This document shows positions 10,171 to 21,127 of a stretch of DNA of 64,000 bases, piece after piece (the first letter of the stretch is position 1; the number at the start of each line of letters is the position of its first letter). Both the position numbers and the translations under genes were made by a program. The stretch comes from Polaribacter batillariae (GTDB lineage: Bacteria > Bacteroidota > Bacteroidia > Flavobacteriales > Flavobacteriaceae): positions 2,852,001-2,916,000 of the forward strand of contig NZ_CP071795.1 of the NCBI RefSeq assembly GCF_017498485.1, read 5' to 3'. The notes beneath the pieces were generated by a model, which was not told the DNA's origin, ran no database searches, and worked only from the letters and a program-made list of their open reading frames with translations.

Positions 10171-11823
10171 TTAAAAATAATTAACCCAGTTTATAGCTAA
10201 CTGTACGTTTTTTAAGGTGTTGCTTGTATTTTTTGCAATGCTTAAATTAATTTGAGAATTTTTAGAAGTAAACAAATATCCAAGACCGAAACTTAAAAGA
10301 TTTTCACTTTTACTATTTGTATTAATTTTTCCAACATCTGTAATTGTATATAAATAAGATTTCTCTGTAGTTAAATACCGATATTCAATATTAAAGTAGG
10401 TGTAGTCCTTTGTAAAAATGCTTTGTTCGTTAAAACCTCTTATAGAGTTTGCACCTCCGATTCTAAACAGTTCATTTTCAATAAAAGTTGTAGAATTTAA
10501 GTACCCAGAATTATTGCGAATAAAAACTGAATTTCTATTATTAATATCAAAAATATAAGAAGCCTGTAAGAGTATTTTAAACTGATTCGAATTTTCGTTA
10601 GAACCTATTCTTCTTCCAAAGAGCGGATTTATTTCAAAATAAAACTTATTGTTTCTAAAAAAATCATTTTTTGGAATGCTAAATTGATATTTTGTCCCCA
10701 AAAAGAAATTGCTAAAAGTAGCGACATTATTATTGGGGTTGTTGATTAATTTTTCGGAATCTTCTAAGCTAAAAGTTAGTCCGATTTTAGATTTATCATT
10801 AATACTGTAATTTATAGCTGTGTTAAATTTTGTGTTGATAAAAGTTGAATCCTGTTTGTAAATAGAAAAAGAAGTTTCTGGAGAAATACTAGAATTAAAG
10901 ATATAAGGGATTTCAAGCGATAGTTCGAACTCTTGTCTTTCCTCGCCAATACGATTCCAAAACAAATTTAAATTTTCACCTGTATTTAAAAAGTTGCTTA
11001 ATTTTAAATCGATATGACCATTAAAAAGCAACTTGCCATTTTCTTTTGAAGCAAAATTAACAAGCCCATCAAAACTACTAGCATTCTTTTTTTTGAGGTA
11101 TATATATATGTAGGTAGAATCTTTAGAAAATAGTACCTCAGGAGGTTTAATTTTCTCCGCGAAATTCAGGTTTTTAGAAAGTTCTTCAATTTTTTTCAGT
11201 TTATTTTTGTTGAAGGTGGTATTTTGTTTTATGTTGAAGAAGTTTTTAATAAATGATTTCGGAAAATCGTCATAACCTTTTACAAATACTTTGTTAATTG
11301 TTCTTTTTTGAGACTCTTTAATAATTAAAGTTCCGTAAAGATTTTTATTTTCGATTTTTACCTCTCTTAGTGTTACTTTGGAAAATGATTTTCCTTTTTT
11401 TTCTAAGTCTATAGAGAATTGATGTAGTGTTTCTTGAAGTTTTTCAATAGGAATTGTTAGTTTGTTATCTTTAAAATTAAATTCTTTTATTGGTGTTGTT
11501 GGTAAATTATTTAGGGTTAAAATCGCATTTTCAATTTTTGTGTTTAATTGAAAAAAAGCAGTAAAATTATAATCACTTTTAGAAATACTGTCTATAATAT
11601 GTGTAAAATACCCAATTTTGTTTAAATAAGAAGAAATTTTATCTAACTCATTATATATACTTAAACTGTCTTTGTGTTTTTTTTGATATTCAATTGTATT
11701 TAAAATGAAAAAATCTGAACGTTTTTTTGAAGATAATTTTAAGGTATAATCTTGAGAAAATAACGAGTTGAAAATACATGTTAGAGGAAATAGAAAGAAA
11801 AGTATTGTGAATTTAAACTTCAA
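10171..11823 (-). CDS. BamA/TamA-like outer membrane protein with POTRA-like N-terminus
   Basis: A 550-residue exported protein. It opens with a signal peptide (FTILFFLFPLTCIFNSLFSQ). Residues about 40-240 form repeated alpha/beta units resembling POTRA domains (TINKVFVKGYDDFPKSFIKNFFNIKQ). Residues about 250-550 form a beta-barrel, with the Omp85-like FRIGGANSIRGFNEQSIF motif (the R-G-F/Y element) near residue 460 and a terminal strand ending in NWVNYF. It could assist outer membrane insertion or transport, but partners are not visible. It is a single gene, divergent from the ribosomal cluster. Confidence 0.72.
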   Translation of the reverse strand: MKFKFTILFFLFPLTCIFNSLFSQDYTLKLSSKKRSDFFILNTIEYQKKHKDSLSIYNELDKISSYLNKIGYFTHIIDSISKSDYNFTAFFQLNTKIENAILTLNNLPTTPIKEFNFKDNKLTIPIEKLQETLHQFSIDLEKKGKSFSKVTLREVKIENKNLYGTLIIKESQKRTINKVFVKGYDDFPKSFIKNFFNIKQNTTFNKNKLKKIEELSKNLNFAEKIKPPEVLFSKDSTYIYIYLKKKNASSFDGLVNFASKENGKLLFNGHIDLKLSNFLNTGENLNLFWNRIGEERQEFELSLEIPYIFNSSISPETSFSIYKQDSTFINTKFNTAINYSINDKSKIGLTFSLEDSEKLINNPNNNVATFSNFFLGTKYQFSIPKNDFFRNNKFYFEINPLFGRRIGSNENSNQFKILLQASYIFDINNRNSVFIRNNSGYLNSTTFIENELFRIGGANSIRGFNEQSIFTKDYTYFNIEYRYLTTEKSYLYTITDVGKINTNSKSENLLSFGLGYLFTSKNSQINLSIAKNTSNTLKNVQLAINWVNYF

Positions 11824-11912
11824 AATTAGTAATTAATAGTTGTTCAAAAGTAGGTTAAAATCAGAAAAAAACACAAATAAATACTCTTTTTGAAAAAATA
11901 ACTTACTGATAA

Positions 11913-11942
11913 TTGAATAATTAGAAATTAATCGTACATTTG
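11913..11942 (+). promoter_or_regulatory. Bacteroidota-type promoter of the str operon
   Basis: TTG (11913-11915) and TACATTTG (11935-11942) are separated by 19 bases, matching the -33/-7 pattern of the primary sigma factor in this phylum. They sit about 60 bases upstream of rpsL. Confidence 0.8.
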
Positions 11943-11998
11943 CGCACTCTTAAAAAGAGACAATGTTTAATATAAACGAAAAACAGTAATTATTTAGT

Positions 11999-12373
11999 AT
12001 GCCAACTATTCAACAATTAGTTCGTAAAGGAAGAACCAAAATAACTAAGAAGAGTAAATCGGCTGCTTTGTCGTCTTGTCCTCAAAGACGTGGAGTTTGT
12101 ACTCGTGTTTATACTACTACACCAAAGAAACCTAATTCAGCAATGCGTAAAGTTGCCAGAGTTAGATTAACAAATGGTAACGAGATAAACGCATACATTC
12201 CAGGTGAAGGACATAACTTACAAGAGCACTCGATAGTATTAGTTAGAGGTGGAAGGGTAAAAGATTTGCCAGGAGTTAAGTATCACGTAGTACGTGGTGC
12301 ATTAGATACTGCAGGAGTTGAGGGTAGAACCCAACGTAGATCTAAGTATGGAGCAAAGCGCCCAAAAAAGTAA
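11999..12373 (+). CDS. rpsL: 30S ribosomal protein S12
   Basis: A decoding-centre protein of 124 residues, the usual length. The conserved [14 protein letters not shown] loop and [12 protein letters not shown] loop are present. Lys43, Lys44, Lys88 and Asp89 match the wild-type streptomycin-sensitive pattern. First gene of the str cluster, about 57 bases after a strong promoter. Confidence 0.98.
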   Translation: MPTIQQLVRKGRTKITKKSKSAALSSCPQRRGVCTRVYTTTPKKPNSAMRKVARVRLTNGNEINAYIPGEGHNLQEHSIVLVRGGRVKDLPGVKYHVVRGALDTAGVEGRTQRRSKYGAKRPKK

Positions 12374-12399
12374 ATTAGTAACTTTTTTAATGTAAAGAC

Positions 12400-12879
12400 A
12401 TGAGAAAAAGAGCAGCAAAAAAAAGAGTCTTATTACCAGATCCAAAATTTAACGATCAGTTAGTAACACGTTTTGTAAATAACTTAATGTGGAGTGGTAA
12501 GAAGTCAGTAGCGTTCAAAGTGTTTTATGATGCGTTAGACATCGTAGAAGAAAGAAAAGGAGAAGGCGAAGAAAAATCGGCTTTAGAAATTTGGAAAGAA
12601 GGTTTGTCAAATGTAATGCCTCACGTAGAAGTAAGATCTCGTAGAGTAGGTGGTGCAACATTTCAAATTCCAATGCAAATTAGACCAGACCGTAAAGTAT
12701 CTATGGCGATTAAATGGATGATTTTATACACCCGTAAAAGAAACGAAAAAACAATGGCACAGCGTTTAGCTGCTGAGATTTTAGCCGCGGCTAAAGAAGA
12801 AGGAGCCGCTGTTAAGAAGCGTACAGATACTCACAAAATGGCAGAAGCGAACAAAGCATTCTCTCACTTTAGATTTTAA
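12400..12879 (+). CDS. rpsG: 30S ribosomal protein S7
   Basis: A 159-residue S7 with [17 protein letters not shown] at the start and the conserved [17 protein letters not shown] and [14 protein letters not shown] segments. It nucleates assembly of the 16S rRNA head domain. It lies 26 bases after rpsL and six bases before fusA, consistent with one transcript. Confidence 0.98.
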   Translation: MRKRAAKKRVLLPDPKFNDQLVTRFVNNLMWSGKKSVAFKVFYDALDIVEERKGEGEEKSALEIWKEGLSNVMPHVEVRSRRVGGATFQIPMQIRPDRKVSMAIKWMILYTRKRNEKTMAQRLAAEILAAAKEEGAAVKKRTDTHKMAEANKAFSHFRF

Positions 12880-12884
12880 TAGAA

Positions 12885-15002
12885 ATGGCTAGAGATTTAA
12901 AATATACAAGAAATATTGGTATTGCAGCACATATAGATGCTGGTAAAACCACAACTACAGAACGTGTATTGTACTATACAGGAGTTTCTCATAAAATTGG
13001 AGAAGTTCATGATGGTGCAGCTACAATGGACTGGATGGAACAAGAGCAAGAAAGAGGTATTACCATTACTTCTGCTGCAACAACTTGTACATGGCAGTTT
13101 CCTTTAGAAAACGCACAACCAACTCCAGAAACAAAAGGATATCACTTTAATATAATCGATACTCCTGGTCACGTAGATTTTACTGTTGAAGTAAACAGAT
13201 CTTTACGTGTATTAGACGGTTTAGTTTTCTTGTTTTCGGCTGTTGATGGTGTTGAGCCTCAATCTGAAACAAACTGGAGATTAGCAGACAACTATAAAGT
13301 ACCAAGAATTGGTTTCGTTAATAAAATGGATCGCCAAGGATCAGACTTTTTAGCAGTTTGCCAGCAGGTAAAAGACATGTTAAAATCAAACGCAGTACCA
13401 ATTGTATTAAATATTGGTGATGAGGCTGATTTTAAAGGTATTATCGATTTAGTAAAAAACCGTGCTATAGTTTGGCACGACGAAACTCAAGGAGCAACTT
13501 TCGATGTAATTGAAATCCCTGAGGATATGAAAGAAGAAGCTCGTAAATATCGTGCACTTTTAATTGAGGAAGTTGCAAGTTACGACGAGAATCTTTTAGA
13601 AAAATTCATGGAAGACGAAGATTCTATTACAGAAGAAGAAGTGCATGCTGCACTTAGAGCTGCTGTAATGGATATGGCAATTATTCCTATGATTTGTGGT
13701 TCTGCATTTAAAAATAAAGGGGTACAGTTTCTTTTAGATGCTGTTTGTCGTTATTTGCCTTCACCTTTAGATAAAGAAGGTATTGTAGGTGTTAATCCAG
13801 ATACAGGTAACGAAGAATTACGTAAACCAGATGTAAAAGAGCCTTTTGCTGCTTTGGCATTTAAAATTGCAACAGACCCTTTTGTTGGTCGTTTGGCATT
13901 TTTTAGAGCATATTCTGGTCGTTTAGATGCAGGTTCTTATGTGTTAAATAATCGTTCAGGTAAGAAAGAACGTATCTCACGTATTTATCAAATGCATGCA
14001 AACAAACAAAATGCTATCGATTATATCGAAGCCGGAGATATTGGGGCTGCTGTAGGATTTAAATCGATTAAAACAGGAGACACTCTATCTGCAGAAAAGC
14101 ATCCAATTATTTTAGAATCTATGGATTTTCCAGATCCAGTAATTGGTATTGCCGTTGAACCTAAAACAAAGGCAGACGTAGATAAATTAGGGATAGGACT
14201 TGGTAAATTGGCAGAAGAAGATCCAACATTTACAGTTAGAACAGACGAAGCTTCAGGACAAACAATTATATCTGGAATGGGGGAGTTGCATTTAGATGTA
14301 ATTGTAGATCGTTTAAAGCGTGAATTTAAAGTAGAGGTTAACCAAGGGCAACCACAAGTAGAATATAAAGAGGCTATTACAGCTTCTGCAGATCATAGAG
14401 AAGTTTATAAAAAGCAATCTGGTGGTCGTGGTAAATTTGCAGACATTGTATTTACAATAGAACCTGCAGACGAAGGTGTTCAAGGTTTACAGTTTGAGTC
14501 TATCATTAAAGGTGGTAACGTTCCTAAAGAATTTATACCTTCTATCGAAAAAGGATTTGTAGAAGCTATGAAAAATGGTCCTTTAGCAGGTTACGAAATG
14601 GATTCTATGAAAGTTACCTTAAAAGATGGTTCTTTTCACGCGGTAGATTCAGATCAATTATCTTTCGAATTGGCTGCAAAACTAGGATTTAAAGCTGCTG
14701 CAAAAGCTGCAAAAGCAAAAATCATGGAGCCAATAATGAAATTAGAGGTATTAACTCCTGAAGAAAACATGGGAGATATCGTTGGAGATTTAAACAGAAG
14801 AAGAGGTCAAGTAAACGATATGTCCGATAGAGCAGGGTCTAAAGTTGTAAAGGCATTAGTGCCATTATCAGAAATGTTTGGTTACGTTACTGCTTTAAGA
14901 ACAATGTCTTCTGGTAGAGCAACCTCTACGATGGAATTTTCGCACTATGCAGAAACCCCATCCAATGTATCTGAAGAAGTAATTGCAAAAGCAAACGGAT
15001 AA
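12885..15002 (+). CDS. fusA: Elongation factor G
   Basis: The translocation GTPase, 705 residues. G1 is [13 protein letters not shown]2 [10 protein letters not shown]3 DTPGHVDF, G4 NKMD and G5 GSAFK. Domains II-V follow, ending with [16 protein letters not shown] [19 protein letters not shown]. The str cluster here has no tuf gene after fusA; rpsJ follows directly. It is the housekeeping EF-G by context, not the EF-G2 paralogue. Confidence 0.98.
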   Translation: MARDLKYTRNIGIAAHIDAGKTTTTERVLYYTGVSHKIGEVHDGAATMDWMEQEQERGITITSAATTCTWQFPLENAQPTPETKGYHFNIIDTPGHVDFTVEVNRSLRVLDGLVFLFSAVDGVEPQSETNWRLADNYKVPRIGFVNKMDRQGSDFLAVCQQVKDMLKSNAVPIVLNIGDEADFKGIIDLVKNRAIVWHDETQGATFDVIEIPEDMKEEARKYRALLIEEVASYDENLLEKFMEDEDSITEEEVHAALRAAVMDMAIIPMICGSAFKNKGVQFLLDAVCRYLPSPLDKEGIVGVNPDTGNEELRKPDVKEPFAALAFKIATDPFVGRLAFFRAYSGRLDAGSYVLNNRSGKKERISRIYQMHANKQNAIDYIEAGDIGAAVGFKSIKTGDTLSAEKHPIILESMDFPDPVIGIAVEPKTKADVDKLGIGLGKLAEEDPTFTVRTDEASGQTIISGMGELHLDVIVDRLKREFKVEVNQGQPQVEYKEAITASADHREVYKKQSGGRGKFADIVFTIEPADEGVQGLQFESIIKGGNVPKEFIPSIEKGFVEAMKNGPLAGYEMDSMKVTLKDGSFHAVDSDQLSFELAAKLGFKAAAKAAKAKIMEPIMKLEVLTPEENMGDIVGDLNRRRGQVNDMSDRAGSKVVKALVPLSEMFGYVTALRTMSSGRATSTMEFSHYAETPSNVSEEVIAKANG

Positions 15003-15020
15003 TCTACTAAAACAATTAAG

Positions 15021-15326
15021 ATGAGTCAAAAAATTAGAATAAAATTAAAGTCTTACGATTACAACTTAGTAGACAAGTCTGCCGAGAAAATTGTAAAGAC
15101 GGTAAAAAGTACTGGCGCTGTTGTAAACGGACCAATACCATTACCAACACATAAAAAGATTTTTACAGTATTACGTTCTCCACACGTAAACAAAAAATCT
15201 AGAGAGCAATTTCAATTATCTGCTTACAAAAGATTATTAGACATTTATAGTTCTTCTTCGAAAACTATCGATGCTTTAATGAAACTTGAGTTACCAAGTG
15301 GTGTTGAAGTTGAAATTAAAGTGTAA
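15021..15326 (+). CDS. rpsJ: 30S ribosomal protein S10
   Basis: A 101-residue S10 ([49 protein letters not shown]). It lies 18 bases after fusA and so belongs to the str transcript here. It is separated from rplC by 363 bases containing a terminator and a fresh promoter. Confidence 0.98.
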   Translation: MSQKIRIKLKSYDYNLVDKSAEKIVKTVKSTGAVVNGPIPLPTHKKIFTVLRSPHVNKKSREQFQLSAYKRLLDIYSSSSKTIDALMKLELPSGVEVEIKV

Positions 15327-15412
15327 TAAAACGTAGCTTTTTATTCAAAAGTTTTAGTTAAAAACACTCCGAATTTGTTTCGGAATCTCAAAAAAATAAA
15401 AGTAGTTAAACT

Positions 15413-15449
15413 AACTTTCGGTTTAATTTTGTTAAACCGAAAGTTTTTT
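15413..15449 (+). terminator. Terminator after rpsJ, overlapping the next promoter
   Basis: A perfect 14-bp stem (15413-15426 with 15432-15445, arm AACTTTCGGTTTAA) with loop TTTTG runs into six T. It ends the str transcript. Its loop TTTTG is also the -33 element of the promoter that follows. Confidence 0.8.
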
Positions 15450-15458
15450 CTACTTTTG
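15427..15458 (+). promoter_or_regulatory. Promoter of the S10 (rplC) operon
   Basis: TTTTG at 15427-15431 and TACTTTTG at 15451-15458 are 19 bases apart, a close match to the Bacteroidota promoter. Transcription would begin near 15465, leaving a leader of about 225 bases ahead of rplC. Confidence 0.75.
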
Positions 15459-15483
15459 CAACCCGAAATAGAGTAGGGTACAA

Positions 15484-15689
15484 CTATTTTTGAAGTAAAA
15501 TTCAATAATAGCACATGTCCAGAGCGTTTCGCAAAGGAAAAACGGTAAAAACAAATTCAGCGTTGAAAGTGTTTTTGCGCTGTTTTTTTTGAACAAAACT
15601 CAAAGGATTTTAAATCGAAACATTCGTTTCAAACAAAAAGTATTAATAGACGCGCTGGATAAAATATCTAACGTCTTAAAATTAACAAA
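15484..15689 (+). promoter_or_regulatory. Structured 5' leader of the rplC operon with attenuator-like hairpin
   Basis: The 363-base gap between rpsJ and rplC holds no gene. Its leader part has an 11-bp hairpin with one mismatch (15484-15494 with 15501-15511), a hairpin followed by eight T that looks like an attenuator (CAGCG 15558-15562 with CGCTG 15578-15582), a GAAAC/GTTTC hairpin (15617-15630) and AGACG/CGTCT (15648-15676). CAGCG can instead pair with a second CGCTG at 15653-15657, so two exclusive folds exist. Control by a ribosomal protein such as L4 is an inference. Confidence 0.5.
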
Positions 15690-16307
15690 ATGTCTGGGTT
15701 AATAGGAAGAAAAATTGGAATGACCAGCTTATTTGATGAAAACGGGAAGAACATTCCTTGTACAGTAATCGAAGCAGGTCCTTGCGTTGTTACCCAAGTC
15801 AGAACCGAAGAGGTTGACGGCTACAATGCGTTGCAACTTGGTTTCGATGACAAAAAGGCAAAGAGTTCTAACAAAGCGTTAGACGGTCACTTTAAAAAAG
15901 CTGGCACCACTGCTAAGAAAAAAGTCGTTGAATTCCAAGGGTTTGAACAAGAGTATAAATTAGGAGATTCTATCACAGTAGATCACTTTACTGAAGGAGA
16001 ATTTGTTGATGTATCTGGTGTATCAAAAGGTAAAGGTTTTCAAGGAGTTGTAAAACGTCACGGTTTTGGTGGGGTTGGGCAAGCCACTCACGGTCAGCAT
16101 AATAGATTAAGAGCCCCTGGTTCAATCGGTGCTGCATCTTATCCTGCAAGAGTATTCAAAGGAATGCGAATGGCAGGTAGAATGGGTGGAGATAAAGTGA
16201 AAGTACAAAACTTAAGAGTATTAAAAGTAGTTGCTGAAAAGAACTTACTTGTTGTTAAAGGAGCAGTTCCTGGACACAAAAATGCTTTTGTAACTATTCA
16301 GAAATAA
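15690..16307 (+). CDS. rplC: 50S ribosomal protein L3
   Basis: A 205-residue L3 ([52 protein letters not shown]). It binds near the 3' end of 23S rRNA and its loop reaches the peptidyl transferase centre. First gene of the S10 transcript; its stop overlaps the rplD start by one base. Confidence 0.98.
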   Translation: MSGLIGRKIGMTSLFDENGKNIPCTVIEAGPCVVTQVRTEEVDGYNALQLGFDDKKAKSSNKALDGHFKKAGTTAKKKVVEFQGFEQEYKLGDSITVDHFTEGEFVDVSGVSKGKGFQGVVKRHGFGGVGQATHGQHNRLRAPGSIGAASYPARVFKGMRMAGRMGGDKVKVQNLRVLKVVAEKNLLVVKGAVPGHKNAFVTIQK

Positions 16308-16936
16308 TGAAAGTAGCAGTTTTAGATATTACAGGAAAAGATACAGGTAGAAAAGTAGAGCTTTCTAAAGATGTATTTGGTGTAGAACCTAACAATCATG
16401 CAATTTATTTAGATGTAAAGCAATACTTGGCAAATCAAAGACAAGGAACGCACAAATCTAAAGAAAGAGCAGAAATTGCAGGTTCAACAAGAAAGATAAA
16501 AAAACAAAAAGGAACTGGTACTGCAAGAGCAGGTTCTATCAAGTCTGGTGTTTTTAGAGGTGGAGGTCGTATGTTTGGACCAAAACCAAGAAATTATTCT
16601 TTTAAATTGAATAAAAACTTAAAGCGTTTGGCACGTAAATCGGCTTTAAGTATTCAAGCAAACGATAAGAATTTAGTAGTAATTGAAGATTTTAACTTTG
16701 ATACTCCAAAGACAAAAAACTTTGTAGATGTATTAAAAGCATTAGAATTAGATACTAAAAAATCTTTGTTTGTATTAAGTGACGAAAATGCAAATGTGTA
16801 TTTATCATCACGTAACTTAAAAAACTCTAAAGTAGTAAAAGCTTCAGAAATTAATACTTATGGCGTATTAAACGCTAACAAAGTTGTCATTACAGAAGGT
16901 TCTTTAGAAGGAATTAATTCAAATTTAAGCAAATAG
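16307..16936 (+). CDS. rplD: 50S ribosomal protein L4
   Basis: A 209-residue L4 with the extended exit-tunnel loop ([36 protein letters not shown]). In other bacteria L4 autoregulates the S10 operon, which makes the structured leader ahead of rplC worth noting. Start overlaps the rplC stop. Confidence 0.98.
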   Translation: MKVAVLDITGKDTGRKVELSKDVFGVEPNNHAIYLDVKQYLANQRQGTHKSKERAEIAGSTRKIKKQKGTGTARAGSIKSGVFRGGGRMFGPKPRNYSFKLNKNLKRLARKSALSIQANDKNLVVIEDFNFDTPKTKNFVDVLKALELDTKKSLFVLSDENANVYLSSRNLKNSKVVKASEINTYGVLNANKVVITEGSLEGINSNLSK

Positions 16937-16945
16937 GGATTCGAA

Positions 16946-17236
16946 ATGAGTATTTTAATAAAACCTATTATTACGGAAAAAGCGACAAACGATAGCGAAC
17001 TATACAATCGTTATACATTTGTTGTAGATAAAAAAGCTAATAAGTTAGAAATTAAAGATGCTGTTGAAGCGGCTTACGGAGTTTCTATCTCTAGCGTTAA
17101 GACTTTAAATTATCCAATTCAAAGAAACACAAAGTTTACTAAAAAAGGTTTGGTAACAGGGGTAAAGAGTGGGTATAAGAAAGCTATCGTTCAATTAGCA
17201 GAAGGAGAAAGCATTGATTTTTATAACAATCTTTAA
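16946..17236 (+). CDS. rplW: 50S ribosomal protein L23
   Basis: A 96-residue L23 (IIKPIITEKAT, YTFVVDKKANKLEIKDAVE). It sits at the tunnel exit and contacts trigger factor and SRP. Nine bases after rplD, 12 bases before rplB. Confidence 0.98.
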   Translation: MSILIKPIITEKATNDSELYNRYTFVVDKKANKLEIKDAVEAAYGVSISSVKTLNYPIQRNTKFTKKGLVTGVKSGYKKAIVQLAEGESIDFYNNL

Positions 17237-17248
17237 GAAAAGACAAAA

Positions 17249-18073
17249 ATGTCAGTTAGAAAATTAAAACCAATAACACCAGGTCAGCGTTTTAGAGTTG
17301 TAAATGGGTTCGACACCATCACAACTGATAAGCCGGAGAAAAGTTTACTTGCTCCGAAAAAACGATCTGGAGGTCGAAACAATCAGGGAAGAATGACAAC
17401 ACGTAATATTGGTGGAGGTCATAAACAAAAATATCGTATTATCGATTTTAAAAGAGATAAACAAGGTGTTCCTGCAACAGTAAAAACTATAGAGTACGAT
17501 CCAAATCGTACAGCATTTATTGCTTTACTTAGTTATGCTGATGGTGAAAAACGTTATGTAATTGCACAAAACGGTTTAAAAGTAGGTCAAACTATTATAG
17601 CAGGTAACGATGTTGCTCCAGAAATTGGAAACGCAATGCCGTTAAGTGAAATTCCTTTAGGAACTACAATTTCTTGTATAGAGTTACGTCCAGGTCAAGG
17701 TGCTGTTATGGCACGTTCTGCTGGTTCTTTTGCTCAATTAATGGCAAGAGATGGTAAGTATGCAACTGTAAAATTACCTTCAGGTGAAACAAGATTAATC
17801 TTGTTAACTTGTATGGCTACGATTGGAGTTGTATCTAATTCAGATCACCAATTATTAGTTTCTGGTAAAGCAGGTAGATCTAGATGGTTAGGAAAAAGAC
17901 CTAGAACAAACGCTGTAAGAATGAACCCTGTAGATCACCCAATGGGTGGTGGTGAAGGGCGTTCTTCTGGAGGTCATCCAAGATCAAGAAATGGTATTCC
18001 TGCAAAAGGATTCAAGACTAGATCTAAAACCAAAGCTAGTAATAAGTACATTTTAGAACGTAGAAAGAAATAA
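17249..18073 (+). CDS. rplB: 50S ribosomal protein L2
   Basis: A 274-residue L2, normal length. It has [21 protein letters not shown] at the N-terminal rRNA-binding part and the [17 protein letters not shown] loop whose histidine lies near the peptidyl transferase centre. Confidence 0.98.
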   Translation: MSVRKLKPITPGQRFRVVNGFDTITTDKPEKSLLAPKKRSGGRNNQGRMTTRNIGGGHKQKYRIIDFKRDKQGVPATVKTIEYDPNRTAFIALLSYADGEKRYVIAQNGLKVGQTIIAGNDVAPEIGNAMPLSEIPLGTTISCIELRPGQGAVMARSAGSFAQLMARDGKYATVKLPSGETRLILLTCMATIGVVSNSDHQLLVSGKAGRSRWLGKRPRTNAVRMNPVDHPMGGGEGRSSGGHPRSRNGIPAKGFKTRSKTKASNKYILERRKK

Positions 18074-18079
18074 TAAGTT

Positions 18080-18358
18080 ATGGCAAGATCATTAAAAAAA
18101 GGACCTTACGTTCACTATAAATTAGAGAAAAAAGTGTTAGCTAATGTAGAGGCTGGTAACAAAACAGTAATTAAAACTTGGTCTAGGGCAAGTATGATTA
18201 CACCAGATTTTGTAGGACAAACAATTGCAGTTCATAACGGACGTCAGTTTGTACCAGTATATGTTACAGAAAACATGGTAGGGCATAAATTAGGCGAATT
18301 TTCACCAACTCGTTCTTTCAGAGGACATGCTGGTGCAAAAAATAAAGGAAAAAAATAG
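18080..18358 (+). CDS. rpsS: 30S ribosomal protein S19
   Basis: A 92-residue S19 ([48 protein letters not shown]). It forms the S13-S19 head complex. Six bases separate it from each neighbour. Confidence 0.98.
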   Translation: MARSLKKGPYVHYKLEKKVLANVEAGNKTVIKTWSRASMITPDFVGQTIAVHNGRQFVPVYVTENMVGHKLGEFSPTRSFRGHAGAKNKGKK

Positions 18359-18364
18359 TAGGCA

Positions 18365-18769
18365 ATGGGAGTTCGTAAAAAAAATATGGCAGATCAGTTA
18401 AAAGCAGATAGAAAGCAACGCGCTTTCGCGAAGCTTACTAACTGCCCTACATCACCAAGAAAAATGCGTTTAGTAGCGGATCAAATTAGAGGAGTTGAAG
18501 TTGAAAAAGCTTTACAAATCTTAAAATTTAGTCCAAAAGAAGCATCTATAAACTTAGAAAAATTGTTACTGTCTGCAATTGCAAACTGGCAAGCTAAGAA
18601 CGAAGACGCAGTTATTGAAGATGCAGGATTATTCGTAAAAACTATTTGTGTAGATAGCGCAGGAATGTTAAAAAGATTAAGACCAGCTCCACAAGGGCGT
18701 GCTCATAGAATTCGTAAGCGTTCTAATCATGTTACCTTAGAGTTAGGAAGTAAAAATTTAAGCAATTAA
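18365..18769 (+). CDS. rplV: 50S ribosomal protein L22
   Basis: A 134-residue L22 with the core [21 protein letters not shown] and the tunnel hairpin [23 protein letters not shown]. The N-terminal extension before the core is usual for flavobacteria, so I kept the ATG at 18365; ATG codon 8 is an alternative. Confidence 0.97.
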   Translation: MGVRKKNMADQLKADRKQRAFAKLTNCPTSPRKMRLVADQIRGVEVEKALQILKFSPKEASINLEKLLLSAIANWQAKNEDAVIEDAGLFVKTICVDSAGMLKRLRPAPQGRAHRIRKRSNHVTLELGSKNLSN

Positions 18770-18780
18770 TCGAAGTAGAT

Positions 18781-19500
18781 ATGGGACAAAAAACAAATCC
18801 AATAGGAAATCGTTTAGGAATCATTAGAGGTTGGGAATCTAACTGGTATGGTGGAAATGACTATGGAGATAAAATTGCTGAAGATGATAAGATAAGAAAG
18901 TATATTCATGCAAGATTATCAAAAGCAAGCGTATCAAGAGTAATTATCGAACGTACTTTAAAACTTGTAACCGTTACTATCACTACTGCTAGACCTGGTA
19001 TTATTATCGGTAAAGGTGGGCAAGAGGTAGACAAGTTAAAAGAAGAACTTAAGAAAATTACAGGTAAAGAAGTTCAAATTAATATTTTTGAGATTAAACG
19101 TCCAGAATTAGATGCAAGATTAGTTGCAACTAGTGTTGCGCGTCAAATCGAGAATAGAATTTCTTATAAAAGAGCTATTAAAATGGCAATCGCTGCAACA
19201 ATGCGTATGAATGCAGAAGGAATTAAAATTCAAATTTCAGGCCGTTTAAATGGTGCTGAGATGGCACGTTCAGAGCATTTTAAAGAAGGTAGAATTCCTC
19301 TTTCTACTTTTAGAGCAGATATCGATTATGCATTAGTAGAAGCACATACTACATACGGAAGACTAGGCGTTAAGGTATGGATTATGAAAGGTGAGGTTTA
19401 TGGTAAAAGAGAATTATCTCCATTAGTAGGATTGTCTAAGAAACAATCTGGTTCTAAGGGTGGTGATAGAGCTAAACGCCAACCTCGTAGAAGAAAATAA
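18781..19500 (+). CDS. rpsC: 30S ribosomal protein S3
   Basis: A 239-residue S3 ([20 protein letters not shown]). The KH domain carries [18 protein letters not shown] and the C-terminal domain [22 protein letters not shown]. It forms part of the mRNA entry channel. Confidence 0.98.
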   Translation: MGQKTNPIGNRLGIIRGWESNWYGGNDYGDKIAEDDKIRKYIHARLSKASVSRVIIERTLKLVTVTITTARPGIIIGKGGQEVDKLKEELKKITGKEVQINIFEIKRPELDARLVATSVARQIENRISYKRAIKMAIAATMRMNAEGIKIQISGRLNGAEMARSEHFKEGRIPLSTFRADIDYALVEAHTTYGRLGVKVWIMKGEVYGKRELSPLVGLSKKQSGSKGGDRAKRQPRRRK

Positions 19501-19522
19501 TTTTTAAAATTAGAAATTAAAA

Positions 19523-19954
19523 ATGTTACAGCCAAAAAGAGTAAAATACCGTAAGGTACAGAAGGCGAAAGGAAATATGACAGGTATTTCTGGTAGAGGA
19601 AATCAACTTTCTAATGGAATGTTTGGTATCAAATCTTTAGATCAAAACCTGTTAACTTCTCGTCAAATAGAAGCAGCTCGTATCGCGGCTACTCGTTATA
19701 TGAAAAGAGAAGGGCAGTTATGGATTAAAATATTTCCAGACAAGCCTATTACAAAAAAGCCTTTAGAGGTTCGTATGGGTAAAGGTAAAGGAGCACCAGA
19801 CCATTTCGTTGCAGTTATTAAACCAGGTAGAATTTTGTTCGAAGTTGGTGGAGTACCAATGAATGTTGCAAAAGAGGCATTACGTTTAGCCGCTCAAAAA
19901 CTTCCTGTAAGAACGAAGTTTGTAATCGCAAGAGACTTTGATATTAACGCTTAA
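19523..19954 (+). CDS. rplP: 50S ribosomal protein L16
   Basis: A 143-residue L16 ([52 protein letters not shown]). It organises the A-site tRNA region of the large subunit. It is 22 bases after rpsC. Confidence 0.98.
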   Translation: MLQPKRVKYRKVQKAKGNMTGISGRGNQLSNGMFGIKSLDQNLLTSRQIEAARIAATRYMKREGQLWIKIFPDKPITKKPLEVRMGKGKGAPDHFVAVIKPGRILFEVGGVPMNVAKEALRLAAQKLPVRTKFVIARDFDINA

Positions 19955-19965
19955 TTCTAGAAAAA

Positions 19966-20157
19966 ATGAAACAATCAGAAATAAAAGAATTATCTACAGC
20001 AGATCTTAACGAAAAGCTTGGAGCGTTGCAAAAGAATTATACCGATCTTAAGATGGCACATGCCATAACTCCAATGGAAAACCCATTGCAGTTAAGAAGC
20101 TTAAGAAGAACTGTAGCAAGAATTGCAACAGAATTAACAAATAGAGAATTACAATAA
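19966..20157 (+). CDS. rpmC: 50S ribosomal protein L29
   Basis: A 63-residue L29 of two helices (MKQSEIKELSTADLNEKL, NPLQLRSLRRTVARIATEL) near the tunnel exit. A longer - strand frame over this gene and rpsQ is a shadow. Confidence 0.97.
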   Translation: MKQSEIKELSTADLNEKLGALQKNYTDLKMAHAITPMENPLQLRSLRRTVARIATELTNRELQ

Positions 20158-20177
20158 TTCTATAGTCAATTTTAAAG

Positions 20178-20435
20178 ATGGAAAAAAGAAATCTTAGAAA
20201 AGAGAGAATTGGTGTTGTATCTAGTAACAAAATGGAAAAATCTATTGTTGTTGCAGAAACTAAAAGAGTTAAGCACCCAATGTACGGAAAGTTCGTATTA
20301 AAGACGAAGAAGTACGTTGCACACGACGAACAGAATGATTGCAACGAAGGAGATACCGTTAGAATCATGGAAACAAGACCTATGAGTAAATCTAAACGTT
20401 GGAGATTAGTAGAAATCCTAGAAAGAGCTAAATAA
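20178..20435 (+). CDS. rpsQ: 30S ribosomal protein S17
   Basis: An 85-residue S17 ([45 protein letters not shown]). An OB-fold primary 16S rRNA binder, separated from rplN by one base. Confidence 0.98.
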   Translation: MEKRNLRKERIGVVSSNKMEKSIVVAETKRVKHPMYGKFVLKTKKYVAHDEQNDCNEGDTVRIMETRPMSKSKRWRLVEILERAK

Positions 20436-20436
20436 T

Positions 20437-20805
20437 ATGTTACAGACAGAATCAAGATTAAAAGTCGCAGATAATACTGGAGCAAAAGAAGTTTTAGTAA
20501 TTAGAGTTTTAGGAGGTACAAAAAAACGTTACGCAAGTATTGGAGACAAAATTGTAGTATCAGTTAAATCTGCAACTCCTAACGGAACTGTAAAAAAAGG
20601 TCAAGTATCTAGAGCAGTTGTTGTAAGAACAAAAAAAGAAGTAAGACGTAAAGACGGGTCATATATTAGATTTGATGACAATGCTTGTGTACTTTTAAAC
20701 CCTACAGAGGAAATGAGAGGTACACGTGTATTTGGTCCAGTTGCACGTGAACTTCGTGAGAAACAATTCATGAAAATAGTATCATTAGCACCTGAAGTGC
20801 TTTAA
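20437..20805 (+). CDS. rplN: 50S ribosomal protein L14
   Basis: A 122-residue L14 ([43 protein letters not shown]). It lies at the subunit interface. Usual length and conserved ends. Confidence 0.98.
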   Translation: MLQTESRLKVADNTGAKEVLVIRVLGGTKKRYASIGDKIVVSVKSATPNGTVKKGQVSRAVVVRTKKEVRRKDGSYIRFDDNACVLLNPTEEMRGTRVFGPVARELREKQFMKIVSLAPEVL

Positions 20806-20816
20806 AATCTTATAAA

Positions 20817-21119
20817 ATGAAGAAGTTTAAATTAAAATCAGGAGATACTGTAAAAGTAATTGCAGGAGACCATAAAGGATCTGAAGGAAAAATTTTACAA
20901 ATTATCAAAGATAAAGATAGAGTACTAGTAGAAGGTGTAAACTTAGTCTCTAAGCACACAAAACCTAGCGCTCAAAGTCCTCAAGGTGGTATTGTAAAGA
21001 AAGAAGCTTCACTTCATATTTCTAACGTAATGTTAGTAGAAGACGGTGTCGCTGTAAGAGTAGGTTATAAAGTTGATGGAGATACTAAAACTAGAGTCTC
21101 TAAAAAAACTAAAAAATAA
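20817..21119 (+). CDS. rplX: 50S ribosomal protein L24
   Basis: A 100-residue L24 with the KOW motif ([20 protein letters not shown]) at residues about 6-25. It is an early 23S rRNA assembly initiator. Twelve bases after rplN. Confidence 0.98.
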   Translation: MKKFKLKSGDTVKVIAGDHKGSEGKILQIIKDKDRVLVEGVNLVSKHTKPSAQSPQGGIVKKEASLHISNVMLVEDGVAVRVGYKVDGDTKTRVSKKTKK

Positions 21120-21127
21120 AAATAATC

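Noticed and set aside
15368..15384. First small hairpin after rpsJ (TCCGAA/TTCGGA) as terminator
   Set aside because: Six base pairs and no T run; the 14-bp stem at 15413 is the better terminator.
20048..20485. 145-residue - strand frame over rpmC-rpsQ
   Set aside because: Leu/Ile-rich shadow of real ribosomal genes, no family likeness.
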